A DNA stretch of 64,000 nt, taken from Liolophura sinensis (Eukaryota; Mollusca; Polyplacophora; Chitonida; Chitonidae). Below the pieces are notes generated by a model, which made no database searches, was not told the DNA's origin, and saw only the letters and a program-made list of their open reading frames with translations. Positions 12,656 through 23,113 of the stretch are shown here, piece by piece. Position 1 is the stretch's first letter; each line of letters begins with the position of its first letter. Both the position numbers and the translations under genes were made by a program. Location: positions 27,616,628 through 27,680,627 of the forward strand of contig NC_088305.1 in the NCBI RefSeq assembly GCF_032854445.1. Reading direction: 5' to 3'.

Positions 12656-14237
12656 TGTATATATCCTGATTTTGAATCGTACTACCATATTTATTTATTT
12701 CTTTACCTATCTGGCTGGTGTACATGTAGTACAGAGTACTCTTGTCCATCCAGATGTCTAGTCACGCCAGAAATTTCGCTTGACGCTCCTTTTCCTTGTC
12801 ACCTGATTTGTGCAGCCAAGGGAAACATCTTCCTTTGTGGATTCACACCTGTCAGCTTTCGAACGAACGTTGTTTGGTTGAGATTGGAATACTTCTCCAT
12901 CTTTTATGTGCAGTTATTTAAGGTTGCGTTTTCTGTCTCATGCATTTAAGTTATGTACCTTGTTACACATATTAGGTATAAATGGCGTTCGGTCGTTTCT
13001 GCCACCTCTCAAGAATTTTTCATCATTGAGGAAACCATACAGGCAGCGCGCGGGGGAAACCGACGACCATATGTATTTTCATTTATGATAATAACAAGGA
13101 ACCAAATTTTGACACGAACCCTTTACAGCTAGTGTCACTCACTGGCACAGCCCGAAAATCCGGTCCACGGATGGTTTGTAATTTACTGATGCGCGGAGAC
13201 CGCGGACATCCGCCTGTTCACTCTTCACCCAATATTAAAAGTTCAAAGCCAATTTCTTGGTTATCACTGGCAGTGACACTCGTTTTTGTCAACAGACTAG
13301 ACAGTCCTTCTTACCACGTTATGGTTAGAACATGGAGATTTACCTTTAACTGCTGACAAATGACAATCAGCCAGTACAGATGTCTCCACCGCCTTCCCCA
13401 GTGTTCCACCTCCACATCTTCGCGCCTTACCACGCACGTGTGTGTCAACGTTGGCCTGACAGAAAGAAAAACGGAAAACGGATTCAGTGAACAAATTACT
13501 GATTGATTTAAAATTGGCGAAAACGGTGTCTAAACCAACTAATATATGAATCACCATATCATTTCGTTTGTTTGTTTGTTTGTATGTCTTCCCTGCTATC
13601 GCATTTCCTAGAATCGATCTCTGGCTTGTGCTGTTCGTGAAGGCGCTCGTATAAACTGTGTGGTCGTGCATGACGTCATACTACTTACAGCGCATGCGTC
13701 GCCCTCAAGCGAAAGGTTGAGTGCTACGCATAAGCTATATGGGAGTGGCCTATGGTATGAGTTTGCTGAAGACCATTTTGCTTCCACCAAAATGATTCTC
13801 TCAAATGAAACGAAGATGTAGCAGAAGATGGTGACACCCTGTCCTGAGCTGAAAATTCGAACATTCTGTCTTCCGTGTTGTGTATAATTGGCTGAAAAGA
13901 TTAGCATATTAAATTTAAATGTCCCACTTACAGCTAAAAACGAATTTCTCAGTGTCGTTTTCTGATTGGCTCTATGTAATGAGGCAACTTAATTGAAAGG
14001 TGTGACTGGTCAATCCCACTAAAAAAAGCAAGCAAGCAAAAAAAAAAAAAACAACTGTGCAAAACTGAACCAAGATCAGCCATTGAAAAATACGGTGTGA
14101 AAATCCCTTGGTAGATCTGCTTGTACATTTACGTACACTGGGCCTACGATTGTACATACAGGTACATGCCTTGTATTTCCTGTGATGTAGTCAGATTGAA
14201 GTTGAAATGCCTAAAGTGAACAAATTGCCAAGGTGCT
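12656..14237. other. Mostly unique DNA with a candidate exon
   Basis: Slightly GC-richer than its surroundings at 13000-13450. A degenerate family A SINE piece may lie at 13005-13070 (TCAAGAATTTTTCATCATTG, GCGGGGGAAACCGACGACC). The candidate exon at 13344-13455 is the only splice-like structure. Confidence 0.4.
13344..13455 (-). other. Candidate minus-strand exon (112 nt)
   Basis: Read on the minus strand, a strong acceptor (CGTTTTTCTTTCTGTCAG) precedes GCCAACGTTGACACACACGT and the segment ends AGTTAAAG before GTAAATCTCC. One frame is open, including VETSVLADCHLSAVK. The area is relatively CpG-rich. I recognise no protein family and found no partner exon with matching phase, so this could be a non-coding or chance match. 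Confidence 0.3.
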
Positions 14238-14452
14238 AATGATTTATTCTTTGATTTAATTGTTGTTTTACGTCATACTCAAGACTAATCCATTTATACA
14301 ACGGTGCCCAGCATTATGGTGGGAGGAAAGGGGACAGAGCCCGGGGAAATCCACGACCATCCACAGGTTGCTGGAAGACCACCAGACTTGGAAGTGATAT
14401 ATTTTTGATTACGGCGTAAAACACCAATGAAATAAATTAATAAATTTATAGT
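14238..14452. mobile_element. Two SINE family A fragments, tail to tail
   Basis: 14238-14386 is minus (GCCCAGCATTATGGTGGGAG). 14407-14452 is a plus-strand tail (TTACGGCGTAAAACACCAAT and AAATAAATTAATAAA). Confidence 0.75.
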
Positions 14453-14589
14453 ATGGCGTGAAACCTAAAATGAAAAAAAATTTTTAAAAATAAATTTAGT
14501 TTTGACCGAATTTACTAGTTTTCTTTTAACATATGAGTAATATACGTAATCAGTTTGATCACAAATAGTCATCGCAAAGGCAGAAAACT

Positions 14590-14875
14590 TGCTTCTGCCT
14601 CGCATGGCGCTCAACATTCAGACCTCAGAGCAAGCAAACAGGACTGGTTGGTCCGGTGGCGGTATAATGTGACTGGTGGGTGTCATGAATGGTGTCTTCG
14701 GCATGATGGTTCTGTGGCGGCAGCACTTTGCAGCACTTTGGTGGCATGGACTCGTCTTGCCACAAGAAGACGACATATATGCACACACACCCTCTTCGTC
14801 ATCATAAAACTGAAAAATTGTCAAATACGACTTAAACCTAAGGCATATATACATGCATACATACACACATACATT
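14590..14875 (+). mobile_element. SINE family C copy, head missing
   Basis: AAACAGGACTGGTTGGTCCG, a core variant (GTGACTGGTGGGTGTCATG), then CCACAAGAAGACGA and an ACTGAAAAATTGTC tail running into an ATACATGC-type simple repeat. Confidence 0.75.
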
Positions 14876-14916
14876 TATTTGTTTACTTGTTTACTTTTAC
14901 ATACATGCATACATAC

Positions 14917-15171
14917 ATTTATTTGTTTACTTTTTTGATTGGTGTTATGCGCCGTCTCAAGAATATTTCACATATACGACGGCGGCCAGGATTATGGTGG
15001 GAGGAAACCGGGCATAGCCCGGTGAAAACCCACGACCGTCGGCATGTTGCTGAAAGACCTTCCCACGTACGGCCGGAGAGGAAGCCAGTGTGATCTATAC
15101 TTGAACTCACAGCGACCGCATTGGTAAGAGGCTCCTGGGTCATTACTAACCAACTGAACCGCGGAGGCCCC
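14917..15171 (-). mobile_element. SINE family A, full length
   Basis: Complete from the A/T tail complement to the tRNA-like head complement (TTGAACTCACAGCGACCGCA as B box; AACCAACTGAACCGCGGAGG as A box end). Confidence 0.9.
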
Positions 15172-16239
15172 ACACATTAATACAGACATACGTATACAAA
15201 AACAAAATTTAAACGAATTATGGTTCACGCAGCTTTGCTCCGATTTCTTTTAACTGTAAAGGTTCCTCATTAATTAAAAGAGATATGCACGAACATTCAA
15301 CCAATTATAAGTAACCGGAACTGTATACGTGAGGTATTCGGAATTAGATCTCATTTAACCAATCAGAAACACTGGCATAACCCTGCATAATATATTCAAC
15401 ATTGACAATGTCTGTATGCGATGATTGGCGTTTTGTTTGTACGACGTCATCCAGGACGACGTCATGCATACATGTTTAACGTATCCATATGTTAAACAGA
15501 ACCTTTCAAAACGATGGTATATACAGCTGTATCTTATATACTTGATAATGGTGTTAAAACTGTTCACTCACGGACAATCGCCGTAACCTCATGTATGGAT
15601 TTATTTATCTATTTATTTTATGGATTCTTGTTAATAATTCTTTATACTCAAGAATTTTTCATCCAACTGGGCCAGTTGTATAACGGTAGGGTTTATGGGT
15701 GCTGGAGTATAGAAGATCCGAAGTTAACCACCTCCAGGCATCTGACAAATCTAGATGCTATCTTATGGCCGCATTTAATCGACCTGGCGAAGGGCGCTCT
15801 GAGAGAAAAGCTTGGGTTAATTGACTCAGAAATATGAGCTATACAATTGAGCTAATAGAACTCAGAAAACGGAATCATGAAACTCATCTAGCGATATTGT
15901 TGACTCACTTGGTTAGTCAGAAAACTCAAATAAATCTTTTTTGAGACTTCAATTAGCTCATCTGTTTAACTTAGATTTTTTAATCTGTTGACCCAAACTT
16001 TTCCCTCAGTGTTGAAGAAATGCCTCAGTGTCCGATTACTGACCGGCTGCAGTGGGATTAACACACTTGCTCGATGGAGATTGTTTTGACCTTCATGTAG
16101 TTAGTGTGGAGTTCTTCTAGTCTATATTATGTACAACAATGGGCCAAGAGGATTATCACATTTCTGACATGATAATTTGACCAAAATATGCCCCTTTTAA
16201 CGAAAAAAATGCAAATCACCAGAATGAACAATTTTTATT
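15172..16239. other. No firm feature
   Basis: A 107-codon plus frame (15514-15837) overlaps a possible SINE A tail near 15598-15665 (TTTATTTATCTATTTATTTT, ACTCAAGAATTTTTCAT) and shows no domain. Confidence 0.45.
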
Positions 16240-16443
16240 CACTGATTGATTTATAAGATTGGTTCGCGATTAACGCCGTTCTTAAGAGTAATCCCTTGGG
16301 TTTGTGGATGGAGTACCCTTTCGCCTAACAAACACCAAACTGCAGGTGAAGCAGCAAAAGTTGGATTCGAACACGCGATTCATGGGTCTATGGACTGACA
16401 ATAGCATCGAGTCAATGCTTTAACCGTCTGGACCAACGAGGCG
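16240..16443 (-). mobile_element. Diverged SINE with tRNA-like head and A-like tail
   Basis: The minus strand starts GCCTCGTTGGTCCAGACGG (A-box-like) with GTTCGAATCC (B box) and ends with an AACGGCGTTAATCGCG tail resembling family A. The head differs from the other A copies. Confidence 0.55.
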
Positions 16444-16625
16444 TAGAATAATTCTTAAGTATAATGTCAGAGTGATTTAAAGCTGTGTATGACTTATCCG
16501 AGTTTTAATGTCATTTTTCTCACAATAAGGTGTTTAGATTTTAATAATAAATAGCGGGTCACACCTTCCAACATTGTGATAGCATACAGCTGAATGGTAA
16601 TTTTGACGTTGTATAATTGGTGTTA

Positions 16626-16833
16626 ATTGACTTGAACTCACAACGACGACATTGATCAGAGGCTCCTTGGTCATTGTCCTGAGCCGGCGTGCTAACCACC
16701 TCGTCCACGGACGCCTCAATCTCCCCAGTATGAGGCTGAGATTACACTGGTCTTAATCTCTAATGCCATGCCGCCGTCGTATAAGTAAAATCTTGAGTAC
16801 TCCTTAATATACCAATCAAATAAATAAATAAAT
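16626..16833. mobile_element. SINE family A head (minus) and tail (plus) fragments
   Basis: 16626-16718 carries GACTTGAACTCACAACGACG to CGTGCTAACCACC. 16764-16833 carries CCGCCGTCGTATAAGTAAAA to CAATCAAATAAATAAATAAA. Confidence 0.7.
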
Positions 16834-17147
16834 CATTTCATGATGAAAATCTTGCCAATTCCATACATTTCCTGTCGACGATAACAAAAAACATATTACT
16901 CTCAGGCCACATATATAAAGCATTTTGGTTGGTAAAAGTTCTCCACTTGTTCTGTGTAAAAATAAAAACAATAACACACTATTAATTGGTATACACGAAA
17001 TGTTAGGGATGCCATACGTCCCTAACATCCTACGTCATACGCCTAGGGATGCGAACGATGGAGTTCATCTCTGTTCTATGGTCGGCATTCCACACAAACC
17101 AGAAACGTAATGAGTATTCTGTTTCTCACTCCAAAGAGGGACGTACA

Positions 17148-17500
17148 GATAGATAACCAGGAAGAACTCGCTCATTTAATTCTATCTTCACTTCAATCAT
17201 CTCTGTATGGTCATGTGACAAGATGAGTGAGACGTTGAGAATGGTTGAAACGTGTGCAACTTGTGTGGTAAAAAGCTACAATAAAACAAAAAAGGTGCAA
17301 ATTACTTCACTGTTTACACGAATAATACACGGCAAAATGCAGTCAAAACAGTCAAAACCATCCCTCTCAGAATAAACCGAACTACTTTCGAAATATCCTA
17401 AAATTATGTCATACTGGTATGAGGTTTCTTCACTATAAAAGTTCGTACTCACACTGTGGTATAAAGAGAAATGACGGAGAGATCGATGCACAAACAACTT
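17148..17500 (-). repeat. Left LTR of BEL/Pao element (3' LTR)
   Basis: Shares with 21488-21665 the blocks GATAGATAACCAGGAAG, GTGAGACGTTGAGA, TTGTGTGGTAAAAAGCTACA and TTACTTCACTG. The part from about 17400 (AAATTATGTCATACTGGTAT) matches 21634 onward, and 17451 onward (CACTGTGGTATAAAGAG) matches 22603 onward. The outer edge is approximate. Confidence 0.65.
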
Positions 17501-17891
17501 GGTTTACGTGGTTGCATGTAGTGAAATCGCCTCTAAGACACAAGAGTTCCTTGACCTAACTAAACACTTTGTATAACGACTGCATGTAACGTGTTACGGC
17601 ACACTCCCCACCTGATGTATTTATGGTGCATCACTAACAAATATGAATTTAACAAACTTCAAGAACAGAGAATTACAAAATGCTAGAAAAAACAAAAGTT
17701 AGGACTGTCACAGAATATCCTGCGGGCATGCGTTCTTAAATCATTTACTAGACACAAGAACGACTATGTTGCTAATCGGTTGAGTGTAAAATGTGCGCAT
17801 CCCGCCTTTGCTGACAGAGACTACAGCCTTGTGTACTCTGTCGTCAAAACTCGGTATGGTTCTCTCGATTATCCCTATTGGCCAATTATTC

Positions 17892-18230
17892 CTACGCATG
17901 TCTTTCTCCTAGAACGACGTCGTCCACGTTGGGGTTGGAGGCTGGACAGATATTCACGCCGCCACCGGTTCCAGAACATGTCAGCCAGCGTTTGCACCTG
18001 CTTCCAATGTGCCTTGTGCATGTCCCTGAGATTAAATTCGCAGACAGATTCTTCCGCATAATTGTTTTTTTGATTCGGGGTGGTAGCCGGGTAAATGATA
18101 TTTGTACGATGGGTACCGCGTTAACGATTGCGATAGCTTCCGCAATGAACGTTGTCACTGCTTCATGCGTGAGATTTGCCACTGTGTTTCCGCTCTTCAT
18201 TGAGTCAGAGGTGAGGTACGGTCCGTGCAA
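17892..18230 (-). pseudogene. BEL/Pao integrase C-terminal remnant
   Basis: A minus-strand ORF of 112 codons contains ANLTHEAVTTFIAEAIAIVN and, at its end, NPNVDDVVLGERHA. The pattern NLT-E-x-L-x-T, E-A-I-x-N-x-x-P and then N-x-x-V-G-D-x-V is the end of BEL/Pao integrase plus its C-terminal domain. The catalytic part is absent. Confidence 0.7.
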
Positions 18231-18449
18231 GATGACTCTACGACGAGAAGCGTTCGAACCGATGCGATCTCAAATCCGGATACGTTGGTTTTTAAAGTTG
18301 TTACCAAAGGTCTAATTTCCTTTCAAGGTTACGTTCAGTAAGGACCAAGTTTTGAACTCGAACATTTTTAGAATCACAAGGTGAACATGGGCCATGCACT
18401 GTCTCCAATTGTGGAAGCCGGAATGGCGCGTGTTGCATCGTCAACGAGA

Positions 18450-19330
18450 TTCGTCCCAGCCTGTTGCTTCGGACATCACGTCTCGAAGCTGAAACTTCCC
18501 TTGAATAATGATGGTTGCAACAAATCCGATGGGGTCGAAAATTCCGTTTACAGTTGACAGGATTCCTCTACGAGTGTTGGGTTTTTCTGATGAATCCACA
18601 TGTAAAGTAGTCCGATGGCAAATTCCAAGTGAGACCTAGATTGCGTTGCGTTGGGAGAGTCTCAGTTTGTTGTAAGGTTCAGTAGACTTTTTGCTTGCCT
18701 CTCGGGTGTATCACTTCTTCACTGTTGGACACAATTTTCTGCAAACGAAGCTTACCTCACTCTGTCAATGCTTGTTGCGTACGTTTAGCCAGATCAATGG
18801 CTTCGGTAGGTGTATCATGTGAAGAAAGTCCGTCATCCAAACAGAAATTCATTTCTACAAAATGTGCTACTTGTTTTCCGTAGGTGGCTTGCTGTGATTT
18901 AGCGATCTTTCTCAAACCTTAGGTGTAGTGACTGTTTTCCAAACATGTGTGCGCACATTCAAAAGTCTATGGTTTCGTCACAAGGGTCGTTGTTTCTGTA
19001 CCAAAGTAACCCCAGGTAGTTTCCGTGGTCCTCCCGCACCTTGAAACCACAGAACTCCTGCTCTATGTCTGCCATAATTCAGATATGTAATGTCCTGAAA
19101 CGGAGTAGTGTCTTCAGTAGACTATTCGTCAGGTCTAGTCCTCTGAGGAGAACGCTGTTCAGAGATAGTCCTTCGTGTTGAGCGGAGTCGAAAACACCTC
19201 GACTTTGGTTCGTCTTATTGGGATGGTAAACTCCAAAAATGGGAAGATACCAGCATTCTTCTCCGTCTACCAGTGGTGGAGCTACCGCAGCGTGACCGTT
19301 GGCGAAAACCTTTCATATGAATTCAATAAA
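18450..19330 (-). pseudogene. BEL/Pao reverse transcriptase remnant
   Basis: Recognisable minus-strand blocks: APPLVDGEECWYLPIFGVYH near 19300-19220; VAHFVEMNFCLDDG near 18880-18830 (the RT active-site box, normally x-V/I-D-D, here L-D-D); RRGILSTVNGIFDPIGFVA near 18580-18520, the Pao STVN-DPLG-F signature; GWDES near 18450. They lie in different frames with in-frame stops, so the enzyme is dead. Confidence 0.85.
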
Positions 19331-19339
19331 ATGTTGCCG

Positions 19340-19560
19340 TTTGGTAACGGACGGACCGTGCTCGTTGCTCTGCTTGTGTCCGATTGTTGGGTAGCTTCAG
19401 GCGTCCCGGTTTAAATGGTAGTGGAGCAACCAAATTTCCATTTGGATCCTTATATACCTCTTCCTCCATTATATTTAGAAAGATTCTATCCTCTACGGAG
19501 AGTCCAGAATTGTTATCATCTTCTTTTGTCTCAAAAATGGTGGAGTGTTGCTCGATGTCA
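19340..19560 (-). pseudogene. BEL/Pao linker between protease and reverse transcriptase
   Basis: Minus-strand translation includes LSVEDRIFLNIMEEEVYKD, then APLPFKPGRLKLPNNRTQAE. The order FL-x-I-M, G-N-x-x-x-PLPF, LPNNR-x-Q-A is characteristic of BEL/Pao polyproteins just before the RT. The reading frame runs into a SINE on its upstream side near 19668. Confidence 0.8.
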
Positions 19561-19668
19561 TAGCTAGCAGGTAAGCACGTTGTTGAACAGCCAGAGCTTT
19601 GACCTTTGATTTCTATATCATTCGGGCAAGGCGTGAACATCGATGGCCGCCCATTTCCCAACAGTTAG

Positions 19669-19839
19669 GTTCCTCTCCAGCCGTAAGTGGGAAGGTCTCA
19701 GCAACCTGCGGTTGGTCGTGGGTTTCCCCTGGGCTGTGCCCGGTTTCCTCCCACCATAATGCTGACCGCCATCGTATAAGTTAAATATTCTTCAGTACAG
19801 CGTAAAACACCAATCAAATAAATAAATAAATAAATAAAT
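19669..19839 (+). mobile_element. SINE family A nested in the BEL/Pao remnant
   Basis: TCCTCTCCAGCCGTAAGTGG to AAAACACCAATCAAATAAAT. It interrupts the minus-strand retroelement between gag and pol, so it inserted later. Confidence 0.9.
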
Positions 19840-20426
19840 TTAAGACATAATATCTGACAGGTCATGGAGTCTTTTTTGAGTCTCTATTTGTCAGTTTTGT
19901 CATTGGCGCGAGCAGCTTGCATACTTCGAGCGTATTGCGAGAATTCAGTTGCCAAGAATTAGAGAGGAGATCAAATTCTCTTACTTCAGATCTCTCACGA
20001 TGAAACTGTCTTCCTGACTCCATACGATTCTGTCTGGTCGCTGACCGTTGTAAGGCGTGACATCAGGAGGTCTTTTTTGTAGAAATCTTGAGAGTTCGGA
20101 TGCCATGTATTATATACCTGTATTTTGTTACGGCTCTATTTGTTCATGGACCTATGTCTGTTGTACAAAGATATGCGCATCGGGATTGAGAATGGTGTTG
20201 CCATGGTTTACGCGCTCAGATGTCTGGTGGACATTCATTACCAAATCAGTATTTTCTTTGGTATGAGGAATCGAGACAAGAGCTCACTGTTTCGTGCTAA
20301 CGGTGGGCTCTGTCATAATGGAGTTCAGACGGACGTCCGTTGTCACGCATTTACATGCATTCTGTGTAATGTCCGTAAGAGAATGAGCCTCGACGTAGTC
20401 ACCGCCGTCGAATATGTGAGTTTTCT

Positions 20427-21172
20427 TCAGGTACAAAAAGGCCTGGTGTGTGATTGCTCGAATCGTCCATGTCGTCGCTTACTGCTTGAAGTGCTTAAAC
20501 CTTCTGCGACGGATTCGGCGGCCTCGTTCTCTTGTCCGCGTAGCAACACATCTGTGTTCAGATCGGTTTTAACGCGTTCAGTTTGTGCTTCTGATATTCG
20601 TTGTTTCTCGACTAACAAAGCTTTTTGTCTGTGGATATCGGCGTCCTTCCTCATATACTGTACTCCCACTTGAGCCGCTTGGGCTTGTGCCATCTTTCTA
20701 TCTAGGGCCGATATTATGGAAAATTTTTAAGAAGAATGAGAGTTCCCAGGTTTCTTGCTTTTCCGTGAGACAGCAGAAGCGTGTGTTTCAATCTCCTATA
20801 CTTGTAACTAAACATGCGTCTCTTGATGTCACTGAGTAAATTCAATGTTGCAAATCCATATGCCTTTAAGACTGCTTGGTGTGCGTCTAAATTACACAAA
20901 CTATCCGTGCGTTGCAAAAACTGAATGTAACTGTCCGACAGCTTCGTATAGGCGTCTGTAACGGACTTGAGCTCATGTCCTGCCTTTCGTAGAGATCGTA
21001 TATCATTGGAACCAGATGCGGCATTATTGACGTTTTTCTCAACATTGTTCCAAACGTGATCTTGATGTCGGTGATGTCCTTGTTTCGATTTAGTGAACAG
21101 TTCTATGCCCTTTGATGTGAACGATCTAACTCGTGATCCACAGATGGGTTCAGGAGAAGCTTCGTGATACAC
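20427..21172 (-). pseudogene. BEL/Pao gag-like fragment
   Basis: Two minus-strand reading frames abut (21172-20714 and 20693-20427). The first contains FTSKGIELFTKSKQG and KSVTDAYTKLSDSYIQFLQR, the second a charged, coiled-coil-prone stretch rich in Q, A and E. The position upstream of the RT on the minus strand and the helical charged composition fit the N-terminal gag part of BEL/Pao polyproteins. The family assignment of this piece rests mainly on context. Confidence 0.5.
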
Positions 21173-21487
21173 TGAATCGTGTCCAGAGATCCTGCGACTG
21201 TCTCTTAAACACAGTTAATTCCATTTTATAGTTCCTTTTTAGGGAATGTTACAAATGCATGGAGAGATTGTCCGTTCATGTGCAATGTTTACTTTTTTTC
21301 CCAGGATTCATAAGAAATTCCTGTCTCAACATATGCACCGTGTTGGCGATGACCGGTGTCTGCGTGGTCTGGACGTTAGATGTTGTCGTGCCTGTAGTTC
21401 GGAGCCGGCGCCAGTTGAATGTTGATCCCGTAGTCCATTTCTGTGACGAAGTCAAAGTCTTTTTACTACTTTGTCCCCTCCCTGACT

Positions 21488-22690
21488 AGAGTGATGTGCG
21501 GATAGATAACCAGGAAGTACTCGCTGGGTGAGACGTTGAGATTGGTTGAAACGTGTACAACGTTCGAATCGAATTTAACTTGTGTGGTAAAAAGCTACAA
21601 CAAAACAAAAAAGGCTCAAATTACTTCACTGAAATTATGCCATATTGGCATAAGGGTTCTCCACTGTAAATAGATATTCCTACGCGAATACTAATGAAGG
21701 CGCTTAGTGGCAGAGTTCGATTACATTACGCTGCGGACCAAAAAAGAACAAGAAAAGAAAAAGGTAACCGCTGTTAAGCAACACAGCTAGAAAGCAGTCG
21801 CAATAATGTACATCTCGCTTCTGCGAGTGGCGCGCAAGCGCCGGGAGAGTTACAATGTGTGACGGGTTCTAAAATGTTGATCCTCTGATTGAGAACATTT
21901 ATCAGTAAATATCTTCAGAAATAAGCCATGTAGTCATCCCAAATTTGCACAGAATATCCCTAGCGTAAACACGAACTTACCGCCACCAAAAAAAATTCCA
22001 CTGACCAGTTCTCCTTTCCCTCGTTTTAGTCTGTTTTTCCATATTTCACACTGATGGCAGCAACAACGGTTTTGAGGATAGTCAGATTCTCCTTCTTGTG
22101 TCAACTGAAACTCTCGCGCAAACACGCACGTCCCGAGACCCGCTTTGTACGTTTTGGCGTGAAATATGGTTTTGAAAAAGGCGAAAACCGGGAAAGGGAG
22201 AGCTGGTCAGTGGGATATTTTGGTGCCGATATGTGCATAGGTACGCTAGGGATATTCTGTGCAACGCTGACAAGTGTCGCCCTAAGTCAGTAGATCGACA
22301 TATTAGAACCCGTAACACATTGTAACACATCAACACATTATCGCTACTAAACTAAAAAGGCAGAATAAGATCGAAATGTGCTCATATTAACACAAGTATT
22401 GGTAAAGCGTCCCTGAATATACAGACTGAAACAGCACACAAACTGCACGCAGTTACGCTAAAGTTCGGTAAGCGTTCAATGGGCACAGTAAACATGAATA
22501 GTCATTCGTTAGCCCAAGAAGGTTGTGTAGAAGTCCACAAAAAGTTCGTCCGCAACACTTGGGTTATAACTTAAGTGAGGAAAATTTGTAGGCCTACACA
22601 CACTGTGGTATGAAGAGGAATGACAGAGAGATTACTAAATACTGCATGTGTATGACTTTTTTACGTAATGTGGTACTGCACATTGAGGCT
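21488..22690 (-). repeat. Right LTR of BEL/Pao element, split by ~0.9 kb of other sequence
   Basis: 21488-21680 matches the left LTR and homology resumes near 22600 (CACTGTGGTATGAAGAGGAA). The intervening sequence includes a long inverted repeat (21947-22262) with no counterpart in the left LTR, so I read it as a later insertion or rearrangement. Confidence 0.55.
21947..22262. repeat. Long imperfect inverted repeat (foldback) with ~103-bp arms
   Basis: Arm 21947-22049 starts GCACAGAATATCCCTAGCGT and is matched in reverse complement by 22159-22262, with a ~109-bp spacer. Corresponding blocks include CACTGACCAG and ATATTTCAC. It lies inside the split right LTR of the BEL/Pao element. Probably a foldback or MITE-like DNA element; no ORF. 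Confidence 0.75.
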
Positions 22691-22856
22691 GATAATAAGT
22701 TATTTACGCAATAACTCGTAATCGCCAGCCTTTCATTCTATGCAAGGTCTCTGTGACTGTTACCAGACTGATCTTTCGTCTCGTTGGTGTATTTTTGGCG
22801 ACAAATGTACAAGGACAAGGTTAGAAAAACAAGATTTACCAACCCAAATGTTCTGT

Positions 22857-23113
22857 ACACTCATAACATTAATATGTTGCTTTTAACAGAAAGTCTGTTG
22901 TCTGAGTGATCCTAGAATGTATTTTGCTGTTGCAGTAGATTGTTCTGTTAAATATAAAACACATATTCTATTAACTTAACATAAAGAGTCTACTAGATTA
23001 ACAGGATATTATGTTGAATATGACAGGACATTGTGTTATAATAGCAAAACACATTCTAGCATCATTCAAACACCAATTCCTGTTAAAATTAACAGATTAA
23101 TTTTTTGAGCGCA
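22857..23113. mobile_element. MITE-like element, family 3, copy 1
   Basis: Shares with 57577-57782 the blocks TTTTAACAGAA, CACATATTCTATTAA, GTTGAATATGACA and TATGTTATAATA. The ends are roughly complementary (TTAACAGA near the left, CTGTTAAAATTAACAG near the right). Confidence 0.65.

Larger units (their letters stand above)
17148..21690 (-). mobile_element. Degenerate BEL/Pao LTR retrotransposon
   Basis: Minus-strand fragments appear in BEL/Pao order from right to left: gag-like (21172-20427), pre-RT linker (about 19560-19340), reverse transcriptase (about 19330-18450), integrase end (18230-17892). It is bounded by related LTR sequences in direct orientation (GATAGATAACCAGGAAG at both ends, then a shared TGAGACGTTGAGA and AGCTACAA tract). 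Frameshifts and stops are numerous. The RT-to-integrase spacing is only about 200 bp, so RNase H and most of the integrase are deleted. A family-A SINE is nested at 19669-19839. Confidence 0.85.

Noticed and set aside
17878-18315. 145-codon plus-strand frame
   Set aside because: Antisense shadow of the BEL/Pao integrase remnant, which has recognisable motifs on the minus strand.
19323-19661. 112-codon frame as a stand-alone host gene
   Set aside because: Its conserved part is BEL/Pao polyprotein linker, and its apparent N-terminus comes from sequence next to a SINE.
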